Source: Eubacteriales bacterium (GTDB lineage Bacteria > Bacillota > Clostridia > Oscillospirales > Oscillospiraceae). From it: a stretch of DNA of 64,000 bases. Position 1 is the stretch's first letter; every line of letters starts with the position of its first letter. The DNA lies in assembly GCA_030536515.1 (NCBI GenBank), contig JAUNPV010000004.1:62001-126000 (forward strand), written 5' to 3'. Of the stretch, positions 46,817 to 55,233 are shown one piece after another. Made by a program: the position numbers and the translations under genes. The notes under the pieces are model-generated. The model made no database searches. It was not told the origin of the DNA and saw nothing but the letters and a program-made list of their open reading frames with translations.

Positions 46817-49591
46817 ATGTCAGAACAAAAAATCATCTCTCCTTTGCTGGACGGATTTGCCATGGGCAATCCCATGAGCGATCATGACGGCGTTCGCTGC
46901 TGTCCCGCCATAAAGGAAAATTCCCAACAAAAATACATAGTCAAAATCATCTCCATTCCCTCCAGCCAGGTCCAGATGGACGCTCTGCTGCTGGCCGGGG
47001 CCTACAAGGACGCCTCGGAGGCCATGGACTATTTCAAAACCGTGGTGGACGATGTGTACCGGGAGGCGGAGCTTTTGCAGAAGCTGGCCCAGCTGGAGGG
47101 CTTCCTGGGCTACGAGGGCTGGCAGATGGAGCCCATCACCCGGCGGCGGCTGGGGTATGAGGTGTACCTGCTGGGGGAGTACCGCCGGTCCCTGGACAAG
47201 TTTGTCCGGAAGAACCCCATCACCCATTTGCAGGCCATCAACCTGGGGCTGGATATGTGCTCGGCTCTGTCGGTATGCCGCCAGGCGGGGGCCCTGTATG
47301 TGGACCTGAAGCCCACCAACATCTTTGTCTCGGACAAGAAGGAATACCGCATCGGCGATTTGGGCTTTGTGTCTCTGGATGCCCTGAGCTACACCGCCCT
47401 GCCCGATAAATACCGCAGCCCCTACACCCCGCCGGAGCTGCTGGACCCCATGGCCAGCGTCGGCATGACCACCGACACCTACGCCCTGGGCATGATTCTC
47501 TACCAGATTTATAACGACGGCCAGCTGCCCCCGGCTGACAGCCAGGAGATTCCCTCCCCTGCCCATGCCGACTATGAGCTGGCGGAGGTAATCTTAAAGG
47601 CCATTTCCGCAGACCCTGAGGCCCGGTGGCAGGACCCCCGGGAGATGGGCCAGGCATTGGTTGCCTATATGCAGCGCAACGCCGTCAACGACGTTCCCAT
47701 CACCCCCTACATCCCCCTGGAAACCCCGGAGGAGCCGGCAGAGGCTCGGGAGGAAGCCCCGGCGGAGACTCCGGCGGAGGACGAGACCGTCCCCGGGGAG
47801 GAGGACGCCCAGTCCCTGATGCCCCATGAGATGTCCGACGAGCTGTCCAAAATGGTGGCCAAGGCCGACGATCTCATTGCCCACGAGCCTCCCGCCGGAA
47901 TCGAAGTCCCCCAGGAGCCGGAGCCGGAGGACCCCTTTGCCTTCGCCAAGGAGGACGAGGTGGACGACAGCGACGTGCCCCAGGAGCCTCTGATGGAGGA
48001 GCCGCCGGAGGACCAGGAGAAGAAAAAGCCCGGCAGCTTCGCCTCCGGCGAGGGCAAGAAAATGGCCAGGCGGTTCCTGGCCAACCTGGCCGCCGTGGCC
48101 GTGGTGGCGGGCGTGGGCTTCGGCACCTTCTGGTGCTATCAGAATCTGTATCTGCAAACCGTCAACGGCCTGTCCATCACCGGGGACCGGAGCCAGCTGA
48201 CGGTGAGCGTGGATTCCAAAATCCATGAATCCCTGCTCCACGTTTCCTGCGCCGACCAGTACGGCAACGTCCTGACCCAGGATGTCATCAACGGCCAGGC
48301 TACCTTCGGCGGTCTGAACCCCAACACCATGTACACCGTTTCTCTGGACATTGACGGCTTCCACAAGCTGGTGGGCAAAACCTCGGAGGTGTTCACCACC
48401 GACACCACCACCCGGATTGTCTCCTTCACCTCGGTGGCCGGCTCTGAGGACGGCACCCTGATTCTGAACTTCACCGTGGACGGCGACGAGCCGGAGCAGT
48501 GGCAGCTGACCTACAGCGCCCCCGGCGAGGAGGCCAAAACCGAGACCTTCACCGGCCACTCCCTGACCCTGGAGGGGCTGAAGGTGGGCAAGGTGTACAC
48601 CTTCACCCTGGATGCCGGTGAGGACCTGTCCCTGGGCGGCAAAACCACCCTGGATGTCATGGCCGCCCGGCTGATTCTGGCGGAGGATATCAACGTCACC
48701 ACCGCCGGCGGCGGGGATGTCACCGTCCGGTGGAAATCCCCCGGCGACATTGTGGTGGACAGCTGGAAGGTCCGCTGCTACAGCGACAGCGGCTATGAGC
48801 AGGAGTTCACCGTGCAGGACACCGAGGCCTACTTCACCGGCCTGGACTCCAGCGTCAGCTACACCGTGGAGATTGTGGCCTCGGGCATGACCCAGGCCGC
48901 CCGGGCCAGCATCACCGCCAGCCCCATCACCGTCACCGATTTCCGGGTGGAGGAGCAGGACGACGGCCTGACCATCTCCTGGGACTATGACGGCGACGCC
49001 CCCGAGGGCGGCTGGCTGCTGCTGTACAGCGTGGACGGCAGCGCAGGCCAGAGCGTCCTCAAATCCGACACCGCCCAGGTGGTGCTGATGCCCCGCATCA
49101 GCGATGCCAAGTACCGCTTTGAGCTCCGGGCCGCCGACGGCGTCACCGTGTTCAACAGCGTCCAGACCCACACCTCCGGCCAGGCCCCGGCCTATGAGAA
49201 AAACGGGCTGGCCGCCGGGGATGTCACCGCCCGGCTGCTGAAAACCCCGGAGAAGGCGGGCTGGCGGTATGAAAGCCTCAGCGCCGAGGACTTCACCAGC
49301 GAATTTACCCCGGGCGAGTCCATTTCCGTGGTGCTGGAAAGCAGCAAAACCTTCTACCACCCCGGCGAGCAGGTAAGCGTGCTGTTTGTCATCCGGGATG
49401 CCGACGGCCGGGTTATCAGCAGCCTCACCGGCCAGCAGAAGAAAATCTGGAAGGAAATCTGGGAGGGCGGCGACACCAAGCTGGGCGAGCTGGACGTGCC
49501 CAACGCACCGGACTATGCCGGGGACTACACCCTGAATATCCTCATCGACGGCCAGCTGCTGGCCGAGGCAGATTTTACCATTATCCCGTAA
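46817..49591 (+). CDS. Membrane protein with kinase-like cytoplasmic and fibronectin-like external domains
   Basis: The protein has 924 residues. The N-terminal ~290 residues resemble a serine/threonine kinase: the Lys in YIVKIIS, the catalytic-loop form YVDLKPTNIF in place of HRDLKPxN, and DLG in place of DFG. No glycine-rich loop is evident, so activity is doubtful. An acidic Pro/Glu linker (about 295-410) leads to one membrane helix (LANLAAVAVVAGVGFGTFWCY) and then a long extracytoplasmic part. That part has at least four fibronectin III-like repeats (FTLDAGEDLS, VRWKSPGDIVVDSWKVRCYSD, ISWDYDGDAPEGGWLLLYS) and a final beta-sandwich. Ligand and targets are unknown. Confidence 0.8.
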   Translation: MSEQKIISPLLDGFAMGNPMSDHDGVRCCPAIKENSQQKYIVKIISIPSSQVQMDALLLAGAYKDASEAMDYFKTVVDDVYREAELLQKLAQLEGFLGYEGWQMEPITRRRLGYEVYLLGEYRRSLDKFVRKNPITHLQAINLGLDMCSALSVCRQAGALYVDLKPTNIFVSDKKEYRIGDLGFVSLDALSYTALPDKYRSPYTPPELLDPMASVGMTTDTYALGMILYQIYNDGQLPPADSQEIPSPAHADYELAEVILKAISADPEARWQDPREMGQALVAYMQRNAVNDVPITPYIPLETPEEPAEAREEAPAETPAEDETVPGEEDAQSLMPHEMSDELSKMVAKADDLIAHEPPAGIEVPQEPEPEDPFAFAKEDEVDDSDVPQEPLMEEPPEDQEKKKPGSFASGEGKKMARRFLANLAAVAVVAGVGFGTFWCYQNLYLQTVNGLSITGDRSQLTVSVDSKIHESLLHVSCADQYGNVLTQDVINGQATFGGLNPNTMYTVSLDIDGFHKLVGKTSEVFTTDTTTRIVSFTSVAGSEDGTLILNFTVDGDEPEQWQLTYSAPGEEAKTETFTGHSLTLEGLKVGKVYTFTLDAGEDLSLGGKTTLDVMAARLILAEDINVTTAGGGDVTVRWKSPGDIVVDSWKVRCYSDSGYEQEFTVQDTEAYFTGLDSSVSYTVEIVASGMTQAARASITASPITVTDFRVEEQDDGLTISWDYDGDAPEGGWLLLYSVDGSAGQSVLKSDTAQVVLMPRISDAKYRFELRAADGVTVFNSVQTHTSGQAPAYEKNGLAAGDVTARLLKTPEKAGWRYESLSAEDFTSEFTPGESISVVLESSKTFYHPGEQVSVLFVIRDADGRVISSLTGQQKKIWKEIWEGGDTKLGELDVPNAPDYAGDYTLNILIDGQLLAEADFTIIP

Positions 49592-49610
49592 AATTGTATG
49601 AATTTCTCCG

Positions 49611-49641
49611 CCCCGGATTGTGTGTTCTGCACAATCCGGGG
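49611..49641 (+). terminator. Terminator of the kinase-like gene
   Basis: CCCCGGATTGTG and CACAATCCGGGG form a 12-bp perfect stem followed by CTTTCCTTG. Confidence 0.7.
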
Positions 49642-49741
49642 CTTTCCTTGTCGGATTCCACAAAGGCACCGGCCCGGCGGCGGTCCTTCCTTATGGAAAA
49701 CCCAGATTTCTTCCGGAATTCACACATTGCAGGATAAAGTG

Positions 49742-49750
49742 TGATATAAT
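49742..49750 (+). promoter_or_regulatory. Extended -10 promoter of 49783
   Basis: TGATATAAT carries the TGn extension directly before TATAAT (49745-49750). No good -35 is seen at 17 bases. Confidence 0.55.
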
Positions 49751-49782
49751 GCTGCCGAATGAAATGCAAAGGAGCCAATCGG

Positions 49783-50331
49783 ATGCGCGGAAAAAGTCAC
49801 ATTTGTCTGGGTCAGTATCTGACGGAGCATTATCTGGCGGGAGCCTCCAAAATCCATCGCAGAGCCTTTCTCATCGGCTGTGTGGAGCCGGACCGGAATC
49901 CCGCTACATATTTCAAAGGTTCTATCCGCCACCAGTGGCTGCGGGGCCACAATTACCGCAACGCCCGCCGGTTCATGCGGCGGATTTCCTGGCGGCTGGA
50001 GGGGAAGGAGCGGCTGAACTGCTTCGACTTCTACACCCTGGGCAAGCTGATTCACTATACTGCCGATGCCTTCACCCTGGCCCACAACGACTGGTTCACC
50101 ACGGACCTGGAGGAGCACCGGGTCTATGAGGCGGAGCTGCAAAACCACTTCCTGGACTACATGAAGCAGGACCCCCAGGTGAACCCCCGGACGGCGGTGA
50201 GCATCATGGAGGCCATCAGTCAGTATCACCGGGAGTATGACGCCCAGCCGGCCAGCATCTACACCGACACCCGCTTCGCCCTGACGGCCTGCTGCTGTGT
50301 GCTGGCGGTGCTGTTTGTCCAGCCTATCTGA
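49783..50331 (+). CDS. Zinc-dependent phospholipase C-like protein
   Basis: The protein has 182 residues: SHICLGQYLTEHYL, GCVEPDRNPATYFKGSIRHQWLRGHNYRNAR, TLGKLIHYTADAFTLAHND. These histidine and aspartate positions (HQW, HNY, HYTADAFTLAHND) match the zinc-dependent phospholipase C/S1-P1 nuclease helical fold found in small clostridial proteins. The start at 49783 has AAAGGAGCCAATCGG; the earlier ATG at 49759 lies before that site. It is coupled to the VanZ gene through TGATG. Confidence 0.75.
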   Translation: MRGKSHICLGQYLTEHYLAGASKIHRRAFLIGCVEPDRNPATYFKGSIRHQWLRGHNYRNARRFMRRISWRLEGKERLNCFDFYTLGKLIHYTADAFTLAHNDWFTTDLEEHRVYEAELQNHFLDYMKQDPQVNPRTAVSIMEAISQYHREYDAQPASIYTDTRFALTACCCVLAVLFVQPI

Positions 50332-50906
50332 TGTACAGAGTGATTTCCCTGTCCCTGGACGCTGCGGTGGGGACGCTGGTGCTGACACCCGTGTTTTTCC
50401 TGCTGGGCAGACGGCGACATCAGGACACCGGGTTGACGGTGCAGTATCTGCTGTTTGCGGTGTATCTGTGCGGTGTCTATGCGGCGGCGGGACTTCCCGG
50501 CTTTCACAGGGTGACCTACCGGCCCCGGGTGAATCTCAGCTTTTTTGCCTATATGTTCTCGGATTACCGGAGCAGCCTTTTGAATGTCCTGTTTTTTCTG
50601 CCTCTGGGGTTCTTTCTCCCCATGCTCTGGCGGCGGTTCCGGCAGCCGCTGCGGACCCTGCTGTTTGGGCTGGGAGCATCGGCCTTTGTGGAGCTGTTCC
50701 AGCTGCTGACCCCCCGGGCCACCGACGTTAACGACCTCATGACCAACACCGCCGGGACCCTGGCAGGCTATGTGCTGGCCATTTTCGTCCAGTGGCTGTC
50801 CCCCTCCATGATTCCGGACAACGACAGCCGGGATGTGTACTGGATATGCGGCCTGGCCGTCGCCACCATGTTCCTGGTCCATCCGCTGATTACGATGCTA
50901 CTGTAA
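50331..50906 (+). CDS. VanZ family membrane protein
   Basis: The protein has 191 residues with four to five membrane helices. VanZ blocks are NLSFFAYMFSDYRSSLLNVLFFLPLGFFLPML and FVELFQLLTPRATDVNDLMTNTAGTLAGYVL. VanZ proteins are linked to teicoplanin tolerance in enterococci; most homologues have unknown roles. Its ATG overlaps the previous stop by one base. Confidence 0.9.
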   Translation: MYRVISLSLDAAVGTLVLTPVFFLLGRRRHQDTGLTVQYLLFAVYLCGVYAAAGLPGFHRVTYRPRVNLSFFAYMFSDYRSSLLNVLFFLPLGFFLPMLWRRFRQPLRTLLFGLGASAFVELFQLLTPRATDVNDLMTNTAGTLAGYVLAIFVQWLSPSMIPDNDSRDVYWICGLAVATMFLVHPLITMLL

Positions 50907-50932
50907 AAGCCCTCCCGGCCGGGAGGGCTTTT
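50905..50932. terminator. Bidirectional terminator between VanZ and the UvrD-type helicase
   Basis: AAAAGCCCTCCCGG and CCGGGAGGGCTTTT form a perfect palindrome between convergent genes. Confidence 0.9.
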
Positions 50933-50935
50933 CTG

Positions 50936-53077
50936 TTACGCAAGGACCTCCAGCTTCACCGCCGGGCCAAAGGTTCTGGGGGTGTGGATGGTGTCGAACT
51001 GGATGATGTAGCCCTCCTGGTCACGGGGGGTTCCGATAACGCTGCCCTCGCCGAACACCGGGTGGCGGATGCGCTTTCCCACCCACTGGGAGAGCCTCGG
51101 AGTCCCCTCTCCCCTGCCCTCGGTTTTGCTGATGCTCTCCCGGGTCCGCTCCTCCAGCGCCGGGTCCAGAGGCACGGCGTAGTCCACGTTCTCCTTTTCC
51201 GCATTGAACAGGAACCGGCTGGGGCTGCGGAAGGAGCCGTCGTAGTTGCTGCCGGCGGCATCTGACAGCAGCAGCCGGTCCTGGGCCCGGGTGAAGGCCA
51301 CGTAGGCCAGCCGCCGCTCCTCCTCCAGCTTTTCCCGGGTGTTGGCCCGTTTCCCGGGGAATATCCCCTCGGACAGTCCCGCCAGGAACACCACCGGAAA
51401 TTCCAGCCCCTTGGCGGCGTGGACGGTCATCAGCTTCACCGCCTGGGTCCGCTCGGTCTGGTCCATGTTGGTAAACAGGGCCGCATGGTCCAGGTAATTG
51501 CCCAGGGTCACCGTTTCTCCTGCCTTCCGCTGGAAATCGTAAATGGCCTGCTTTAATTCCGCCAGGTTGTCCAGCCGCTCCTCCTCGGCGCAGGTCCGCA
51601 GCATATCCTCGTAGCCGCTTTCGCTGAGAACCTGGGCCAGCAGGTCCGTCAGGTCCAGGCCGTCGTAAATGGCCCGGAATTTTTCAATCAGCCGCACATA
51701 GTCCCTGGCCCGGCTCCGGCGGAACAGGTCCGTTTCCAGATTGGAAGCCAGCGCCTCGTAAAGGCTGCACCCGTAGAGCTGGGCGTAGTCCTTCAGGGCG
51801 GCAATCCGGGTCCGGCCCACCCCCCGGCGGGGGTCGTTGACGGTGCGCAGGAAGCTGACATCGTCGCCGCTGTAAATCATTCTGAGGTAGCACAGCACGT
51901 CCTTGATTTCCTTGCGCTTGTAAAATTCCACGCCGGAGTAGAGGATGTAGGGGATTTTATTGCGAATCAGAGATTCCTCAATGGCCCGGGACACATAGTG
52001 GGCCCGGTAGAGCACCGCCATGCCGGACATTGGCTTTCCCGCCTCCCGGAGGGCGCGGATGTTGGCGGTAATCCAGTCCGCCTCCAGGGCGGCGGTTTTG
52101 GCGTGGAAGTACAGGGGCTTGGGGGCCGAGGGCCGGACGGCGGTGAGCTGCTTTTTAAGCCTCTCCCGGTTTTTGTCGATGAGGGCGTTGGAGGCCGCCA
52201 GAATCTCCGGGGCCGAGCGGTAGTTGGTGTTCAGGTAGATGGTTTTCACATTTTCATGGCGGGCGTCAAATTCCAGAATGAATTTCACATCGGCCCCCCG
52301 CCAGGTGTAGATGGTCTGGTCCGGGTCCCCCACCACGAACAGATTTCTGTGGTAGCCGGAGAGAATGTCCGCCAGGGCGTACTGGTCCTTGTCGATGTCC
52401 TGAAATTCGTCCACCATGATGTATTCCAGCCGCCGCTGCCACTTCTCCCGGACCTGACGGTCCTGCTCCAGAATGTAGAGGGTGAAGTAGATGAGATCGT
52501 CAAAATCCAGGCCGTAGCACTTGCGCTGCTCGTAGAAGAAGCGGTACATGACCTTGTCTTTCAGGGTGGCGGCCTCCTGGGCCAGCTTCAGCAGGGCCTC
52601 GGGGCTGCCGATGAGGGTTTTCACATAGCCCCGGCCCCCCTTTCGCCAGCCGATGTGGTCGATGGCCTCCTTGATGGTCATGTCCCGGCTGGTGAGCCCC
52701 AGGTCCTCAAAGACCCAGCGGAGCATGGCCTCCTTGTCCTCCTGGTCCAGGACGATGAAGGTGCTGGGGTACTGGACCACATGGCAGTCCTCCTTCAATA
52801 GTCCCACACAGAAGCCGTGGAAGGTGGTAATGCGCCCCAGGTCCCGGTCGGGCAGGAACCGGCGGATGCGCTTTTTCATCTCAGCGGCGGCCTTGTTGGT
52901 GAAGGTGACGCAGAGGATGTTGGCGGTGGAAATGCCCAGCTGGTCCACCAGGTACAGATACCGGGCGGTAAGGGTCCCGGTTTTACCGGACCCGGCCCCC
53001 GCCACCACCCGGACCGCCCCCTCGGTGGTCATCGCCGCCTGCCGCTGGCTTTCGTTCAGCTTTTCCAAATACTCCAT
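50936..53077 (-). CDS. UvrD/PcrA-type DNA helicase
   Basis: The protein has 713 residues of superfamily 1A: Q motif LNESQRQAA, Walker A VVAGAGSGKTGTLTAR, motif II YIMVDEFQDID, motif III GDPDQTIYTWRGAD, motif IV YLNTNYRSA, motif V TVHAAKGLEFPVVFL and motif VI VAFTRAQDRLLL. The C-terminal ~100 residues are PcrA/UvrD-like (VGKRIRHPVFGEGSVIG). It could be the housekeeping PcrA or a paralogue; that cannot be settled here. The start at 53077 has AGGAGGATGCACC. The gene diverges from the aromatic operon. Confidence 0.93.
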   Translation of the reverse strand: MEYLEKLNESQRQAAMTTEGAVRVVAGAGSGKTGTLTARYLYLVDQLGISTANILCVTFTNKAAAEMKKRIRRFLPDRDLGRITTFHGFCVGLLKEDCHVVQYPSTFIVLDQEDKEAMLRWVFEDLGLTSRDMTIKEAIDHIGWRKGGRGYVKTLIGSPEALLKLAQEAATLKDKVMYRFFYEQRKCYGLDFDDLIYFTLYILEQDRQVREKWQRRLEYIMVDEFQDIDKDQYALADILSGYHRNLFVVGDPDQTIYTWRGADVKFILEFDARHENVKTIYLNTNYRSAPEILAASNALIDKNRERLKKQLTAVRPSAPKPLYFHAKTAALEADWITANIRALREAGKPMSGMAVLYRAHYVSRAIEESLIRNKIPYILYSGVEFYKRKEIKDVLCYLRMIYSGDDVSFLRTVNDPRRGVGRTRIAALKDYAQLYGCSLYEALASNLETDLFRRSRARDYVRLIEKFRAIYDGLDLTDLLAQVLSESGYEDMLRTCAEEERLDNLAELKQAIYDFQRKAGETVTLGNYLDHAALFTNMDQTERTQAVKLMTVHAAKGLEFPVVFLAGLSEGIFPGKRANTREKLEEERRLAYVAFTRAQDRLLLSDAAGSNYDGSFRSPSRFLFNAEKENVDYAVPLDPALEERTRESISKTEGRGEGTPRLSQWVGKRIRHPVFGEGSVIGTPRDQEGYIIQFDTIHTPRTFGPAVKLEVLA

Positions 53078-53185
53078 GGTGCATCCTCCTGATATTCCCC
53101 GCCTGCAAGGCAGGGCGGTTTGATATTTCAAATTGTATCACAGCATCCGTCCAATAAAACGGGTACAATTACAGAAAAATAGCAC

Positions 53186-53214
53186 TTGCATTATTCCACC
53201 GGCCGTGGTATAAT
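53186..53214 (+). promoter_or_regulatory. Promoter of the aromatic amino acid operon
   Basis: TTGCAT (53186-53191) and TATAAT (53209-53214) are separated by 17 bases. The transcript should start near 53221, 24 bases before the leader peptide. Confidence 0.85.
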
Positions 53215-53244
53215 GTCCGCAGCTACAGGACGGAGGACAATTCC

Positions 53245-53307
53245 ATGGTCATGGTCAATGCTGCACAGTTTTACTTTAGCTATTACTTTTTTACCGGTAA
53301 AAAGTAA
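53245..53307 (+). CDS. Phe/Tyr-rich leader peptide of the aromatic operon
   Basis: A 20-codon frame with its own GGAGGA site (8 bases upstream) encodes MVMVNAAQ, then FYFSYYFF, then TGKK and a TAA stop. Eight of the nine codons from 53269 to 53295 region are Phe or Tyr apart from one Ser. Leader peptides of this form control Phe/Tyr biosynthesis by ribosome stalling when charged tRNA is scarce. The downstream genes make exactly these amino acids. The peptide is too short for gene finders. The role is inferred from sequence and position. Confidence 0.85.
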   Translation: MVMVNAAQFYFSYYFFTGKK

Positions 53308-53314
53308 TAGAGAT

Positions 53315-53390
53315 TTGTGCTGCAACCCTTTTCCTGCTGCAAAACCGTATTTTCGCCGCCGCACGAATTTCTCGTGCGGCGGTATTTTTT
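53315..53390 (+). terminator. Attenuator: antiterminator segment and intrinsic terminator before aroF
   Basis: The terminator is CCGCCGCACGA/TCGTGCGGCGG (53356-53366 and 53372-53382) with loop ATTTC and a TATTTTTT tail. TTGTGCTGC (53315-53323) can pair with GCCGCACGAA of the terminator left arm with one mismatch and one bulge, so it can act as antiterminator. GCTGCACAG (53260-53268), inside the leader peptide, can in turn pair with most of 53315-53323. A further hairpin CTATTACTTTT/AAAAGTAATAG covers the end of the peptide frame. The aroF ribosome site begins one base later. Confidence 0.8.
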
Positions 53391-53404
53391 AGGAGATGAC
53401 AGTT

Positions 53405-54406
53405 ATGATTGCAATTTTAAAGCACGACGCAACCCCCAGCCAGGTGGAGCATCTGGTGAGCTGGCTGAAAAATATGAATCTGGACGTCCACATTTCCCAG
53501 GGCGCCGAGGTCACGGTCCTGGGTCTGGTGGGCGACACCAGCCGGGTGGACATGGACCTGCTGAAAAGCCTGGACATGGTGGATTCCGTCAAGCGGGTGA
53601 GCGAGCCCTTCAAGCAGGCCAACCGGAAGTTCCACCCCCTGGACACCGTGGTGGAGGTAGGCGGCGTAAAAATCGGCGGCGGCCATTTCGCCATGATTGC
53701 CGGTCCCTGCTCCGTAGAATCCGAGGACCAGATTATTGAGGTGGCCCAGGCCGTCAAGGCCTCCGGGGCCAACATTCTCCGGGGCGGCGCCTTCAAGCCC
53801 CGGACCTCTCCCTACGCCTTCCAGGGCATGAAGGGCGAAGGCATTCAGCTGCTGATGAAGGCCCGGGAGGCCACGGGCCTGCCCATCGTCACGGAGATTA
53901 TGAACATCTCCACTCTGGACCTGTTTGCGGACGTGGACATCATCCAGGTGGGCGCCCGGAATATGCAGAATTTTGACCTGCTGAAGGAGCTGGGCAAGAC
54001 AAACAAGCCCATTTTGCTGAAGCGGGGCCTGGCCAACACCATCCAGGAGCTGCTGATGAGCGCCGAGTACATTATGAGCGAGGGCAACGACCGGGTGATT
54101 CTCTGCGAGCGGGGCATCCGCACCTTTGAGACCGCCACCCGGAACACCCTGGACCTGTCCGCCGTGACGGTGCTGCACAATCTGACCCACCTGCCCGTGG
54201 TGGTGGACCCCAGCCACGCCACCGGCAAGGCCAACCTGGTGGCCCCCATGGCCTACGCCGCCGCTGCCTGCGGGGCCGACGGCATTATGATTGAGGTCCA
54301 CAACAACCCCTCCTGCGCCCTGTGCGACGGCGCGCAGTCCCTGACCCCCGTCCAGTTTGACGCACTGAACAAAAAGGTGCAGAAAATCCGCGAGGCCATC
54401 CTATGA
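53405..54406 (+). CDS. aroF: 3-deoxy-7-phosphoheptulonate synthase (AroF type)
   Basis: This is the first enzyme of the shikimate pathway, joining PEP and erythrose 4-phosphate. The protein has 333 residues. An N-terminal ferredoxin-like domain (MIAILKHDATPSQVEHLVSWL, to about 70) precedes the barrel: AGPCSVES, RGGAFKPRTSPYAFQG, QVGARNMQNFDLLKELGKTNKPILLKRG and VVVDPSHATGK. The start at 53405 has AGGAG 9 bases upstream, directly behind the attenuator. It overlaps tyrA by ATGA. Confidence 0.96.
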   Translation: MIAILKHDATPSQVEHLVSWLKNMNLDVHISQGAEVTVLGLVGDTSRVDMDLLKSLDMVDSVKRVSEPFKQANRKFHPLDTVVEVGGVKIGGGHFAMIAGPCSVESEDQIIEVAQAVKASGANILRGGAFKPRTSPYAFQGMKGEGIQLLMKAREATGLPIVTEIMNISTLDLFADVDIIQVGARNMQNFDLLKELGKTNKPILLKRGLANTIQELLMSAEYIMSEGNDRVILCERGIRTFETATRNTLDLSAVTVLHNLTHLPVVVDPSHATGKANLVAPMAYAAAACGADGIMIEVHNNPSCALCDGAQSLTPVQFDALNKKVQKIREAIL

Positions 54407-55233
54407 CCGTTGGAATTTTAGGGCTGGGCCTCATCGGCGGCTCCATGGCCCGGGCCTATGCCATGGCGGGCCACACGGTGCTGGCCGCCGACACGGACGA
54501 GGCCATGCTGTCCTTCGCCATGCTGGCGGGAGCGGTCCACGGGCGGCTGGATGCGGAAGGCATTTCCAAATGCGGCCTTCTTCTGCTGGCCATCTACCCC
54601 GACGGCTCCGCCGCCTGGCTGGAGGAAAACGCCCGTTTTGTGTCCAAGGACGCTCTGGTGCTGGACTGCTGCGGCACCAAGGAAAAAATCTGCGCCCGGT
54701 GCTTCCCGGTGGCCGCGCAGTTCGGCTTCACCTTTGTGGGCGGCCACCCCATGGCCGGGTCCCAGTTTTCCGGCTTTAAGTACAGCCGGGCCACCCTGTT
54801 CCGGGGTGCGCCCATGGTGCTGGTGCCGCCGGTGTTTGACGATATTCTCCTGCTGGACCGGGTGAAGGCCGCATTGGCCCCCTGCGAATTCGGCTCCTTC
54901 TCGGTGACCACCGCCCGGGACCACGATAAAATGATTGCCTTTACCTCCCAGATGCCCCATATTTTGAGCAACGCCTTTATCAAATCCCCCACTGCCCTCC
55001 ATCACAAGGGCTTCTCCGCCGGAAGCTACCGGGACCTGACAAGGGTCGCCTGGCTGAATCCCCAGATGTGGGCGGAATTGTTCCTGGACAACCGGGAAAA
55101 TGTGCTTTTTGAGCTGGATACCTATATGAATCATCTCGCCGCCTACCGGGACGCCATTGCCCGGGGCGACGAAGCGGAGCTGACACGCCTGCTGGAAGCA
55201 GGCAAAAAGCAGAAGGAGGCGGTGGACGGATGA
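54403..55233 (+). CDS. tyrA: Prephenate dehydrogenase
   Basis: TyrA converts prephenate to 4-hydroxyphenylpyruvate for tyrosine. The protein has 276 residues. The NAD-binding loop GLGLIGGSMARAYA is at 6-19; GGHPMAGSQFSGFKYSRATLFRGAPMVLVP and DHDKMIAFTSQMPHILSNAF carry the catalytic His region. A C-terminal ACT domain seen in some homologues is absent. It overlaps its neighbours by four bases on both sides. Confidence 0.94.
   Translation: MTVGILGLGLIGGSMARAYAMAGHTVLAADTDEAMLSFAMLAGAVHGRLDAEGISKCGLLLLAIYPDGSAAWLEENARFVSKDALVLDCCGTKEKICARCFPVAAQFGFTFVGGHPMAGSQFSGFKYSRATLFRGAPMVLVPPVFDDILLLDRVKAALAPCEFGSFSVTTARDHDKMIAFTSQMPHILSNAFIKSPTALHHKGFSAGSYRDLTRVAWLNPQMWAELFLDNRENVLFELDTYMNHLAAYRDAIARGDEAELTRLLEAGKKQKEAVDG

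Noticed and set aside
47594..49669. Minus-strand open frame of 691 codons
   Set aside because: Antisense shadow of the kinase-like/fibronectin gene, without start signals or recognisable domains.
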